DNA of 20,883 bases, taken from NCBI GenBank assembly GCA_012519875.1, contig JAAYPL010000051.1, positions 1 to 20,883 on the forward strand. Reading direction: 5' to 3'. Shown here piece by piece: positions 1 to 7,512 of the stretch (within the stretch, counting starts at the first letter, position 1; every line of letters begins with the position of its first letter). Source of the DNA: Clostridiaceae bacterium. Lineage in GTDB: Bacteria; Bacillota; Clostridia; Saccharofermentanales; UBA5734. A program made the translations under genes and the position numbers. The notes beneath the pieces were generated by a model that did no database searches, was not told the origin of the DNA, and saw only the letters and a list, made by a program, of their open reading frames with translations.

Positions 1-2191
1 TGATCATGGCCTGTTCCTCTTGCGGAAAGATCAGCGCATCCTGCGGCATCGGCCAGGATGAAATCATGATGCTTTCATCCTCGTGAACCAAGTGCCCGTA
101 AAGGGATTCGGTCACGAAAGGCATAAACGGGTGCAAAAGCTGAAGGCTTTCACGCAGGACCGTATTTAGCACGTATTGTGCGACGCGTCGGCTGGCATTG
201 GTGCCCTCGGTGAGGCGGGACTTGCTGATCTCAATGTACCAGTCGCAGAATTCCTCCCAAAGGAAACTGTAAATTTTATGCAGCGCGACGCCGGTTTCAT
301 ATTTGTCCAGATTGGCCGGCACCTCTTGTTTAAGCCTCTGTAATCGCGACAGAATCCACTTGTCTTCCAGAGCCATATCTGTCGATTCAATTCCGTTCCA
401 ATCCATTTCGTCATCAAAATTCATGAGAACAAATCGGGTGGCATTCCAGATCTTGTTGATAAAATTACGGCCGGCCTCAAGTTTATCTCTTTGAAATCGC
501 TGGTCCGAACCGGGCGAATTACCTGTAATCAATGTATAGCGCAAGGCATCGGCACCAAATTCATCAATGACCTCCAGAGGGTCGACGCCATTGCCAAGTG
601 ATTTGGACATCTTGCGGCCCTCGGCGTCACGGATGATGCCGTGGATGAAAACAGTGTGAAACGGGGTCTTCCCGGTGTGCTCGAGACCGGAAAAGATCAT
701 GCGGGCGACCCAGAAAAAGATGATGTCATAGCCCGTAACCAGTACACTGGTTGGGTAGAATGTACGCATGTCTTCACTGTCGCTGGGCCAGCCCAGGGTG
801 GAAAAGGGCCACAATGCCGAGGAAAACCAGGTGTCGAGTGTGTCTTCATCCTGAACGAGCTCTGAACTTTGGCATTGGGGGCAGATGGCGGGATCCTGCC
901 GATCAACAATCGTCATGCCGCAACTCCGGCAGTACCAAGCCGGAATACGGTGGCCCCACCAGAGTTGGCGCGAGATGCACCAATCGCGAATATTTTCCAT
1001 CCAATTGAAATAAATCTTTTCAAACCGCTCCGGAACAAACCGGGTTTGCCCGTTTCTAACAACCTCGATCGCCGGCCCGGCCAAAGGTTGCATCCGGACA
1101 AACCATTGGAGGGAAATGCGCGGCTCAACCGTCGTTTGGCACCGGTAACAAGCACCCACATTGTGTTGATGTGGCTCGGTCCGGAGCAGATGTCCTCCCG
1201 CTTCCAGATCCTCAACAATCCGACGACGTGCCTCCAGGCGATCCAGGCCGGCATATGCACCGCCATTTTCGTTGATATGGGCGTCATCGGTAAAGATATT
1301 TATAACATCAAGATTGTGGCGAAGCCCGACTTCGAAGTCGTTGGGGTCATGCGCCGGTGTTATTTTAACGACGCCGGTTCCAAAGGCAGGATCAACATAA
1401 TCGTCGGCGACAATCGGCAACCGACGGCCGACCAAGGGCAGGATGACCGAGCGACCGATCAAATGGCTGTACCGTTCATCGTCAGGATGAACCGCAACCG
1501 CCGTGTCACCGAGCATGGTCTCCGGACGCGTGGTGGCCAGCGCCAATTCACCGCTACCGTCGGACAAGCCGTATCGGAGATGATAAAAGGTGCCACTCGC
1601 CTCTTCATACTCGACTTCGGCATCGGAAATCGAGGTCAGACAATGCGGGCACCAGTTGATCATCCGTTCGCCACGATAAATCAGGCCCTTTTCATACAAG
1701 CGGACAAAAACCTCCCGAACCGCCGCCGACAAATGATCATCCATGGTAAACCGCTCCCGTGACCAGTCACAGGATGATCCCAGCCGTTTGAGCTGCTCGG
1801 TGATGCGGCTGCCGTACTGTTTTTTCCATTCCCAGGCCCGTTCCAAAAAGGCCTCCCGTCCGACATCCTCCTTGCTCAAGCCTTCTTCATTCATCGCGGC
1901 CACAATACGCGCCTCGGTAGCAATCGAGGCATGGTCGGTGCCCGGAAGCCACAATGCATTATAACCTTGCATACGCTTGAAGCGGATTAAGATGTCTTGC
2001 AAGGTGTTGTCCAGCGCATGCCCCATATGAAGCTGCCCGGTAATATTCGGTGGTGGCATGACAATCGTGTAGGCCTCCCGGTCTGATCGAACGGCGGGCG
2101 TAAAGTAGCCCTTTTCCAGCCAACAGGTGTAGATTTCACTTTCAGCCTTTGCCGGTTCAAAGGCCTTGGCTATTTTATCAATTCGAGACAT
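1..2191 (-). CDS. valS: Valyl-tRNA synthetase, C-terminus cut off by window edge
   Basis: Class I aminoacyl-tRNA synthetase that charges tRNA-Val with valine in the cytoplasm. The minus-strand frame is open from the ATG at 2191 to the window edge (730 codons). The HIGH-type motif reads HMGH (residues 55-58, after PPPNITGQL), and KMSKS lies at residues 527-531. Between them are the editing domain (TTRPETMLGDTAVAVHP) and a CxxC/CxxC pair (WYCRSCG and CPQCQ) typical of the zinc-binding insert of ValRS. The anticodon-binding domain has begun (WEEFCDWYIE), but roughly the last 150 residues, including the usual C-terminal coiled coil, lie outside the window. The start is set by GGAGGAG a few bases upstream. 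The gene is preceded by a small membrane-protein gene and a T-box leader, so transcription should respond to uncharged tRNA-Val. Identification is firm. Confidence 0.97.
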   Translation of the reverse strand, partial: MSRIDKIAKAFEPAKAESEIYTCWLEKGYFTPAVRSDREAYTIVMPPPNITGQLHMGHALDNTLQDILIRFKRMQGYNALWLPGTDHASIATEARIVAAMNEEGLSKEDVGREAFLERAWEWKKQYGSRITEQLKRLGSSCDWSRERFTMDDHLSAAVREVFVRLYEKGLIYRGERMINWCPHCLTSISDAEVEYEEASGTFYHLRYGLSDGSGELALATTRPETMLGDTAVAVHPDDERYSHLIGRSVILPLVGRRLPIVADDYVDPAFGTGVVKITPAHDPNDFEVGLRHNLDVINIFTDDAHINENGGAYAGLDRLEARRRIVEDLEAGGHLLRTEPHQHNVGACYRCQTTVEPRISLQWFVRMQPLAGPAIEVVRNGQTRFVPERFEKIYFNWMENIRDWCISRQLWWGHRIPAWYCRSCGMTIVDRQDPAICPQCQSSELVQDEDTLDTWFSSALWPFSTLGWPSDSEDMRTFYPTSVLVTGYDIIFFWVARMIFSGLEHTGKTPFHTVFIHGIIRDAEGRKMSKSLGNGVDPLEVIDEFGADALRYTLITGNSPGSDQRFQRDKLEAGRNFINKIWNATRFVLMNFDDEMDWNGIESTDMALEDKWILSRLQRLKQEVPANLDKYETGVALHKIYSFLWEEFCDWYIEISKSRLTEGTNASRRVAQYVLNTVLRESLQLLHPFMPFVTESLYGHLVHEDESIMISSWPMPQDALIFPQEEQAMI

Positions 2192-2220
2192 AGATGCTCC
2201 TCCATGGCAAAAGTTTTATA

Positions 2221-2496
2221 CTAAATCTTAATATAGGAATACATAACCAGCAGCAGAATAAATCCCGGAGCGGCAACCAAAAGGCCTTTGATTTTGACGT
2301 CCAGCACGGCCATATCGAAACGATGCTTTTCCTGCTGTTCAGCGGTCAGATTTTCGGCCAGCGCGGGATCGATCGGTTTTTTCTCGGCCAGTCCACTTTT
2401 CGCGACAATCTTCGGTGCCAGATAAACGATAATCACCCCGGCAGCCCCAATGAGCAGGCCCAAAACAATCAGCACAATGCGCACGGTCGGATTCAT
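2221..2496 (-). CDS. Small two-helix membrane protein between T-box and valS
   Basis: A 91-residue protein of unknown function that I do not recognise as a named family. The ATG at 2496 is preceded by GGGGGAGG at ideal spacing. Two hydrophobic segments are visible: residues about 6-27 (IVLIVLGLLIGAAGVIIVYL) and about 71-86 (LLVAAPGFILLLVMY). They are joined by a charged, Glu/Lys-rich loop (residues about 35-69). It is thus a helical-hairpin inner-membrane protein. The gene starts about 20 bases after the T-box terminator and ends 29 bases before valS, so it should be the first cistron of the tRNA-Val-controlled transcript. A longer reading frame upstream in the same phase only reads through the riboswitch and was rejected. 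Coding status is supported by the ribosome binding site, the hydrophobic pattern and the tight operon fit. Confidence 0.82.
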   Translation of the reverse strand: MNPTVRIVLIVLGLLIGAAGVIIVYLAPKIVAKSGLAEKKPIDPALAENLTAEQQEKHRFDMAVLDVKIKGLLVAAPGFILLLVMYSYIKI

Positions 2497-2516
2497 AAAA
2501 GCCTCCCCCTGAAAAT

Positions 2517-2543
2517 AAAAAACGCCCGTCCAACAACTGGACG
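2517..2543 (-). terminator. Intrinsic terminator of the T-box leader
   Basis: On the minus strand CGTCCA (2543-2538), loop GTTGT and TGGACG (2532-2527) form a hairpin followed by GGCG and a run of six T (2522-2517). A longer alternative is possible: GCCCGTC (2591-2585) pairs with GACGGGC (2530-2524), enclosing ACTGG/CCAGT and ACGGAAGC/GCTTTCGT helices. That form would absorb the T-box sequence itself, as expected for the terminator/antiterminator switch. Confidence 0.8.
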
Positions 2544-2743
2544 AAAGCGCAGCTTCCGTGGTACCACCAGTCTTCCCGTCCACCGACGGGCACTCATTAC
2601 GCACCATGACGCAGTGCCGCCGATCCTTCACTCCGAGACGACCTTCCCCATCCCTGCGCCTGAGAGGTCTTTCAGCCTTGGAACCCCTCTCTCTGCCGGC
2701 CGGTTGACGGGTACTCCTTCTCTTCGCCGCAAAGGATGGATTC
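2517..2743 (-). promoter_or_regulatory. T-box riboswitch, predicted tRNA-Val specific (GUC specifier)
   Basis: Tandem secondary structure on the minus strand fits a T-box leader. Basal Stem I pairs ATCCTT (2737-2732) with AAGGAT (2628-2623). AGTA (2715-2712) gives the 5' loop-E side, followed by CCCGTC (2711-2706) pairing with GATGGG (2652-2647). The 3' loop-E side GAA (2646-2644) is followed by one G and then GTC (2642-2640), the likely valine specifier. An apical arm pairs GAGAGG (2691-2686) with CCTCTC (2667-2662). A further stem pairs GGCACT (2618-2613) with AGTGCC (2594-2589). The T-box core CTGGTGGTACCACGG lies at 2570-2556, with the tRNA-acceptor-binding bulge in TGGTACC. It should let the polymerase read into the membrane-protein gene and valS when tRNA-Val is uncharged. 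The folding was done by hand, but the downstream valS agrees with the specifier. Confidence 0.92.
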
Positions 2744-2772
2744 ATCTTACATCGCTGATGCCAAAAAATCAA
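2744..2772 (-). promoter_or_regulatory. Promoter for the T-box/valS operon
   Basis: Minus strand -35 TTGATT (2772-2767), 17-base spacer, -10 TAAGAT (2749-2744). Predicted transcription start falls a few bases before the first strand of T-box Stem I (2737), exactly where a T-box leader should begin. Confidence 0.6.
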
Positions 2773-2844
2773 GGCATCGGGGGACGATTACACGAATATA
2801 TTCGGGATCAGCAGCAATTCTTCCTTGCTTTTCTATGGCCGGCT

Positions 2845-2873
2845 TTTGCACCGAGGAGTTTTCATGGTAAAAT
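2845..2873 (+). promoter_or_regulatory. Promoter for the CoADR-rhodanese-like gene
   Basis: Plus strand -35 TTTGCA (2845-2850), 17-base spacer, -10 TAAAAT (2868-2873). It points toward the ATG at 2922 and is back to back with the valS-operon promoter about 70 bases away. Confidence 0.5.
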
Positions 2874-2886
2874 TCAATTCAAGATG

Positions 2887-2902
2887 GCGTGTTCCGACAC
2901 GC
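2887..2902 (+). repeat. Perfect short hairpin in the 5' leader of the CoADR-like gene
   Basis: GCGTGT (2887-2892), loop TCCG and ACACGC (2897-2902) make a perfect six-pair hairpin with a tetraloop. It sits just after the predicted transcription start and ahead of the GGAGG at 2911-2915. It could be an mRNA-stabilising 5' hairpin or a small operator; nothing decides between these. Confidence 0.45.
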
Positions 2903-2921
2903 ATCGTTTCGGAGGTTTATT

Positions 2922-4592
2922 ATGGCTCGTAAAATCATAGTCGTTGGCGGTTCCCTCAGCGGTTCCGCGGCAGCCGCCAGGATTCGCAATCTGGATTCCC
3001 AGGCTGAAATCATCCTTTTGGAAAGAGAAGCCACAATCAGCAGTGCCGGTACAGCCTGGCCCGGTTTGTTGGCTGATGATACGACTCCTGTACGTAAACA
3101 GCAAAATCTGTCTGCCGAGGAGTTCCAGCGTCAGTATCGTGTGGACGTTAGGGTAAACAGCGAAGCGGTCTCCATCCGTCGTTTTCGGCGACTTGTCGAG
3201 ATCAGGCCGGCATCCGATATTGAGGGCAAACCCTACAAGGAAAGATATGATCAGTTGGTTCTGGCCACCGGATGCGTCCCGGTTTGGCCGGCTGCTTTTC
3301 CACCGGATATGGAAGGTGTTTTTTTACTGAAAAGTCCGGCCGATATCCAAAAAATTCGTGCCGCCTTGGGCAATTTATCGGTCCGGCGCATATTAATTGT
3401 CGGCGGTACACCGGTCGGACTTCAAGCCGCCGAAGCATTGGCCCGGCGTGGCCTTGCTGTGACGCTCCTGGAAAAATCCAATCATGTGCTGGCGGCGCTG
3501 GATCCGGATATGGCCAGAGTTGTGGAAGGCCATCTTGTCCAAAAAGGGATCAATCTGCGCTTAAGCCGCCAGGCCAGACGTGTTGAGAGAACAGGCGGCT
3601 ATATCATGACCACACTGGATGATGACTCAACATTGGACAGCGACCTGGTTATCCTGGCCTGCGGACTCAAGCCGGACATCTCATTGGCTGTTGCCGCCGG
3701 TTTGAAAAGCGGTCCCTTTGGAACCCTGCAGACAACCGCCGGCGGGCAAACATCCGACAAAAGAATTTTTGCCGCCGGAGCGCTGGCGGCGGACATTGAC
3801 CTGATCAGCAACAAGGCGGTCTGGGCACCGACGCCGTCTTCGGTCATTCATCAGGCGCGCCGCGTAGCGGATCAGCTGAACGACTTCAAAGCGGATGTCC
3901 GGCCGGCACTGGCCATCACAAATCTCGAACTGCCCGGATTGGAGGCCGGAGCGGTAGGGGTCAGTGAAAATGAACTGATCGCGCTTCGGATTGAGTACAA
4001 TCGGACATACACCATGATTCCCGGTAACGAAGGTCAACCGTTTCTGATTGTTAAAATCCTCTGGTCCCGACAAAATCGTCACCTGCTGGGAGCGCAGCTG
4101 GTCAGCGACGGTTCCTCCTCTGAGCGTCTGGCTCAGTTGGCGTTGGCAATCCAGGCCCGGCAGACCGTCGACGATCTTTCCCGTTTGGATCTGCCTCATG
4201 AATCGTCACGACCCGGTCGACGCAACTGGTTGCTTCAGGCAGGCTTGCTGGCTCAGAACCAGCTTCGCGGGCTTTGTCGGGAATTCTCGATTTATGATTT
4301 GGCCTCCCTGGACACCTCCAGAGTGATTTTGGTTGATGTCCGAAGCCGGGAAGAATTCCTGCGCGGAACCATCCCGGGTGCCATCAACCTGCCCCTCGCC
4401 GATCTGGTCGTTTCTCTGCAGGAAGGGAAAATCAATCTGCCGCCGGACAAGCCGATCTATTTGTTTTCCGATTCCGGCAGGCAGGGCTATCTGGCGTCTC
4501 GCCAGTTGATGCTTTCGGGACGCAAAGACGTATTCAACCTGGCCGGGGGTTATTGGCTTTACTCGAGAGCAATCAGTCAGCCATCCGGTTAA
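2922..4592 (+). CDS. CoA-disulfide reductase-like flavoprotein fused to rhodanese domain, catalytic Cys missing
   Basis: A 556-residue protein built like CoADR-Rhd / NADH-dependent persulfide reductases. It has an N-terminal Rossmann segment (VVGGSLSGSAAAARI, residues 7-21), a second nucleotide-binding segment (LIVGGTPVGLQAAEALARRG, near 158-178), a dimerisation domain and a C-terminal rhodanese domain (about 450-556). The ATG at 2922 has GGAGG six bases upstream; an in-frame GTG at 2889 lacks such a site. Key residues are changed. The family's redox Cys (CoADR Cys43) aligns with Thr44 in ISSAGTAWPG. The FAD-contacting Asp of the AxGD motif is Ala287 (FAAGALAAD). The rhodanese active-site Cys is Ser516 (LFSDSGRQGY). 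The frame is intact, so this reads as a pseudoenzyme or a protein with altered chemistry. No cofactor binding can be proved from sequence. It is monocistronic with its own candidate promoter and converges on the next gene 11 bases away. Confidence 0.88.
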   Translation: MARKIIVVGGSLSGSAAAARIRNLDSQAEIILLEREATISSAGTAWPGLLADDTTPVRKQQNLSAEEFQRQYRVDVRVNSEAVSIRRFRRLVEIRPASDIEGKPYKERYDQLVLATGCVPVWPAAFPPDMEGVFLLKSPADIQKIRAALGNLSVRRILIVGGTPVGLQAAEALARRGLAVTLLEKSNHVLAALDPDMARVVEGHLVQKGINLRLSRQARRVERTGGYIMTTLDDDSTLDSDLVILACGLKPDISLAVAAGLKSGPFGTLQTTAGGQTSDKRIFAAGALAADIDLISNKAVWAPTPSSVIHQARRVADQLNDFKADVRPALAITNLELPGLEAGAVGVSENELIALRIEYNRTYTMIPGNEGQPFLIVKILWSRQNRHLLGAQLVSDGSSSERLAQLALAIQARQTVDDLSRLDLPHESSRPGRRNWLLQAGLLAQNQLRGLCREFSIYDLASLDTSRVILVDVRSREEFLRGTIPGAINLPLADLVVSLQEGKINLPPDKPIYLFSDSGRQGYLASRQLMLSGRKDVFNLAGGYWLYSRAISQPSG

Positions 4593-4602
4593 TGAAAGGG
4601 AT

Positions 4603-6651
4603 TCAGGACCAGGCAAGCTGAATATTATCCAGATACAAAGAGCCTTTGCCGCGTTTGTCTTCCAAAAGGAAAACCAACCGGTGAATGCTCTTTTTTTCAG
4701 TTTCGGTCAACGACTTCAGCGAAAACGCCAACCTTTGCCAACGCAAGGCAGGTGGAATCGACAATCGATCGTCCAGCAAAAATAGTTCAGCCACATCCTG
4801 GCCGGCAGCGGCCAGCAGGCTCATGGACTTGAATTGCTGGTCGGGGTTAAAGACATCGATCGCCAAAGTATCATAAGCCGACAAATCCAGAGGCGGAAAT
4901 TGCGAGTCATAACCCAGCATCGGTTCCAGAGAAAACTCCGTTGTATCGGCCTGCTTATACTCAAAAAAGAGCGCCCCGTCGCCTTGACTTTTGTTGACCG
5001 GTTCAACAGTCAGCCGTCCTTCTCCCCGTTCCACCCGCCAGGCCGGATGCCAGCCGGTTTGCTCGGGGTGGGCAAAATTGGGACAACACCACAGCTTGAG
5101 GTCCTCACAATGCAGCCATTCCATCGGCGGACTGAGACGTGATGGAATCCGGTCGGAACGAAACGGAATGACCGCCAAATGATCCTTGCTCATCAAGTTG
5201 GCAAATTGGTTGAGATCGGCATGGGCATAACTGACAGCCTGGGGATCGGTGATCTGATCGTGCCAGACAAGAACCTTGATTCCGTAAAGAAGACGAGCCT
5301 GGGCTTCGTGAAAAATCCGGTCGGGACCGCAGATTTTGAACCCACGGACACGGGAAGAATTGTCGGGCAAGTACAACCCGTCAATAAGATTGTCGAAGCT
5401 GATCATCAGCTTGCCACCGATGATTTCGATATCGGCGCATTCCGGTGCCGAGGCAGGTGCCTTGCGTTGATAAAGCAGGCCCAGGGCAACCGTCTTAAGA
5501 TTCTGACCGATCACCATCTTGGCGGTCGGATGGGAGGGCCCGGACCATTCCGGCAAGCCCTGGCCGTAGTCAAGAGGCAGATGGTATGTCGGGATCAACG
5601 CGGTCGGCACTTTAAGGCTGTGATGGCAGGCCGCAAGCATCTCATTGAATATGGCAAGCCGGTCAAATCCGTAATGGCCGAAAAAATGTGGTTTCAGTTG
5701 AGCAATCAGAAAGCCGGGGCCTCGTCCGCCGGGCGCGCGAAAGATTGTCTGCCAATCGGAAACCAACGCATGCAGCGCAGCTTGATAATAATCGGGATAT
5801 TGATAATCACTTTCACCGTGATGCCAAAGAACGCCTCGAATGCCCAGACCGGCTAAAGGAGCGATCTTGCTATTGAAGAGAGCCGCCGGTTGATGACGGG
5901 CACCCTGACTGCCGCCGGTCATATTCCAGGTCTGCTCGTCTCGATGGTAACCAAGTTTTTCAATGTGCTGGCGAATGGCCGACTGACCGTCGGCCGACCG
6001 GCGACTGATCCAGGCATGAATATGGGTTCCCCCAAGAGCCGTCTCCAGAATGGCAACCGGCAATTTCAGATCCAGTTGCAATTCACGGGCAAAGGAATAG
6101 GCAATAGCTGACACCGAAGCCGCCAATTCGGTCTGGTCACCGTAGATCCAGCGGGCTTCGGCCAAATCATCATGAGGATGGAAATCGTAAACCGCATTTT
6201 TGCCGGTCAAACCGTCCGGCGACTGGGTCAGAATCCGTATATTATGCATATTGGTTATACCGGCAAGCTGCTCGGGTTTGCAACATGCAGCCAACGGCAT
6301 TTGCATATTGGACTGCCCGGCTGCCACCCAGACCTCACCCAAAAGCAAATCAACAAATTTGACCGCTTCCTTACCGGATTCAATGGTCAAAGTAAGCGGA
6401 TCAAAAGAACCATCCAGAGGAGGAATATCGAGAGCAAACCGGCCGTCCTCGTCACAGGTCGTCCGCCCGGTAAAAATTCGTCCGTATTGACTGTCCAGAG
6501 GCGAAACCGAACGACCGTCAGCCGGTTCACGATCCAAGGAAAACAAAACAACCGACCCGGGAACTCCGCGGCCGCGCACCTGATTGGACACCTGTTGCTG
6601 CAGGATCATGCCGGAACTGTAAAACGAAGGGAGCCAAAGCTGCTTGCGCAT
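4603..6651 (-). CDS. Sialate O-acetylesterase-like SGNH hydrolase with C-terminal domain
   Basis: A 682-residue protein resembling sialate O-acetylesterases, which remove acetyl esters from sialic acids and other glycans. After an N-terminal beta-rich domain (LPSFYSSGMILQQQ, the usual family opening) comes GEVWVAAGQSNMQMP with nucleophile Ser114. The IRGVLWHHGESD block is at about 271-282, and SHPTAK carries the probable catalytic His374. Residues about 540-682 form an extra domain resembling a carbohydrate-binding or galactose-binding jelly roll (ends in LYLDNIQLAWS). There is no signal peptide, so it probably acts in the cytoplasm on imported sugars. The ATG at 6651 follows AAGGAG. It lies downstream of the long operon but has its own promoter at 6733-6761. 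The acyl substrate is unknown; a xylan or other carbohydrate acetylesterase role is equally possible. Confidence 0.88.
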   Translation of the reverse strand: MRKQLWLPSFYSSGMILQQQVSNQVRGRGVPGSVVLFSLDREPADGRSVSPLDSQYGRIFTGRTTCDEDGRFALDIPPLDGSFDPLTLTIESGKEAVKFVDLLLGEVWVAAGQSNMQMPLAACCKPEQLAGITNMHNIRILTQSPDGLTGKNAVYDFHPHDDLAEARWIYGDQTELAASVSAIAYSFARELQLDLKLPVAILETALGGTHIHAWISRRSADGQSAIRQHIEKLGYHRDEQTWNMTGGSQGARHQPAALFNSKIAPLAGLGIRGVLWHHGESDYQYPDYYQAALHALVSDWQTIFRAPGGRGPGFLIAQLKPHFFGHYGFDRLAIFNEMLAACHHSLKVPTALIPTYHLPLDYGQGLPEWSGPSHPTAKMVIGQNLKTVALGLLYQRKAPASAPECADIEIIGGKLMISFDNLIDGLYLPDNSSRVRGFKICGPDRIFHEAQARLLYGIKVLVWHDQITDPQAVSYAHADLNQFANLMSKDHLAVIPFRSDRIPSRLSPPMEWLHCEDLKLWCCPNFAHPEQTGWHPAWRVERGEGRLTVEPVNKSQGDGALFFEYKQADTTEFSLEPMLGYDSQFPPLDLSAYDTLAIDVFNPDQQFKSMSLLAAAGQDVAELFLLDDRLSIPPALRWQRLAFSLKSLTETEKKSIHRLVFLLEDKRGKGSLYLDNIQLAWS

Positions 6652-6728
6652 GATGCACTCCTTTCCGGTCTCCGGGGAAAAATAAGCTAACTCAAAACGC
6701 CGGTCAATTTTAATTGGCTGCGAACATC

Positions 6729-6750
6729 CATGATTATAACCTCTATCATG
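6729..6750. promoter_or_regulatory. Inverted repeat overlapping the acetylesterase promoter, candidate operator
   Basis: CATGAT (6729-6734), ten bases, ATCATG (6745-6750) is a perfect six-base inverted repeat lying over the -10 box and part of the spacer of the acetylesterase promoter. Its half-site spacing of about 16 bases centre to centre is wider than one helical turn. A repressor bound here would block polymerase. A second small palindrome, CAATT-TT-AATTG at 6705-6716, lies in the early leader. Confidence 0.45.
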
Positions 6751-6761
6751 AGAAATGGCAA
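6733..6761 (-). promoter_or_regulatory. Strong promoter for the acetylesterase gene
   Basis: Minus strand -35 TTGCCA (6761-6756), spacer of exactly 17, and a perfect -10 TATAAT (6738-6733). The -35 begins two bases past the DUF2344 stop codon (6765-6763), so the acetylesterase can be transcribed separately from the upstream operon. The leader to the ATG at 6651 is about 75 bases. Confidence 0.82.
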
Positions 6762-6762
6762 T

Positions 6763-7512
6763 TTAACGCTGTCGGAAGGCGCCTGAGCGCGGCAACGGGC
6801 TCTTCAATCCACCGGAACCGTCGGCAATCAATAATTTGGTGCGTGTGATCGCCGTATCAGCGGCCGCCAGCGGGTTGAGCCCTCCCAAGCGAACCAGCGC
6901 GTCAAGGAAAAGCTTCGGCCGGAGATTGGATTTGCTCCCGGCTTTAACCTGAATGAACAGTCGGTCAAGCGATTCATCATACATATCCATGAGAAGAGGG
7001 CGAATATCAACGGTAACCATATTGCCTTTCTGATTCTTTTCCACCAACCAGGGCTGACCCTGAGGCAGGCCGGCGATCCGCTTCGCCGCAGCGGAAATGC
7101 CCTGCCCTTCAAGCAAATATTCGGCAGCCTGAATAAGACTCATCAGACTGGGATCTTTGGCCGAAACCACTCCGCCGGTCAGTACTGTAAGACCGGACGG
7201 CAAAAATAAATTCAATTGATCGACAGCCGACTGTGGATCGATCGGTTCCAGCATGGTCAGATCGACATAATCGTCCTCGGTAGCCAGACCGACACCCAGT
7301 GGAAGGGCAAAGGTTAATTGTGGGCGCGGGTTGAAACCGCGGGTATAGGCAATGGGAAGCGCAGCCCGGCGAACGGAACGTTCAAAAGTACGCATCAGAT
7401 CCAGATGAGCCAACCAGACCGGCGGACCGGATCGGGCAAAGCGCATGCGGATGACTGTTGTCTTTTCGGCCTCTTTGTTTTTGCCGACCGAAACAGATAT
7501 CTCACCGGCCAA
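6763..7512 (-). CDS. DUF2344 / TIGR03936 radical-SAM-linked protein
   Basis: A 249-residue member of the DUF2344 family, which is nearly always found next to or fused with TIGR03960-type radical-SAM proteins. The recognisable opening is VIRMRFARSGPPVWLAHLDL followed by RTFERSVRRAALPIAYTRGFNPRPQ (quoted in part; residues about 20-68). Function is not established; roles in tRNA or RNA modification have been suggested for the family but are not shown here. The best start is TTG at 7512-7510, with a GGGGGG Shine-Dalgarno-like run (GAAGGGGGG) about eight bases upstream. This overlaps the end of the radical-SAM gene by 11 bases and implies translational coupling. No ATG near the domain start has a good ribosome site. 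The gene ends the long minus operon at TAA 6765-6763. Confidence 0.85.
   Translation of the reverse strand: MAGEISVSVGKNKEAEKTTVIRMRFARSGPPVWLAHLDLMRTFERSVRRAALPIAYTRGFNPRPQLTFALPLGVGLATEDDYVDLTMLEPIDPQSAVDQLNLFLPSGLTVLTGGVVSAKDPSLMSLIQAAEYLLEGQGISAAAKRIAGLPQGQPWLVEKNQKGNMVTVDIRPLLMDMYDESLDRLFIQVKAGSKSNLRPKLFLDALVRLGGLNPLAAADTAITRTKLLIADGSGGLKSPLPRSGAFRQR

Noticed and set aside
869..1762. 297-codon plus-strand open frame
   Set aside because: It lies wholly antisense to valS, whose protein is clearly conserved; the frame has no ribosome site and its translation resembles no family.
2497..2772. N-terminal extension of the small membrane protein to 183 residues
   Set aside because: The added residues are encoded by the T-box leader and terminator; the ATG at 2496 has the ribosome site.
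2194..2940. 248-codon plus-strand open frame across the T-box region
   Set aside because: Antisense to the small membrane gene and riboswitch, and runs into the next gene's start; no protein-like features.
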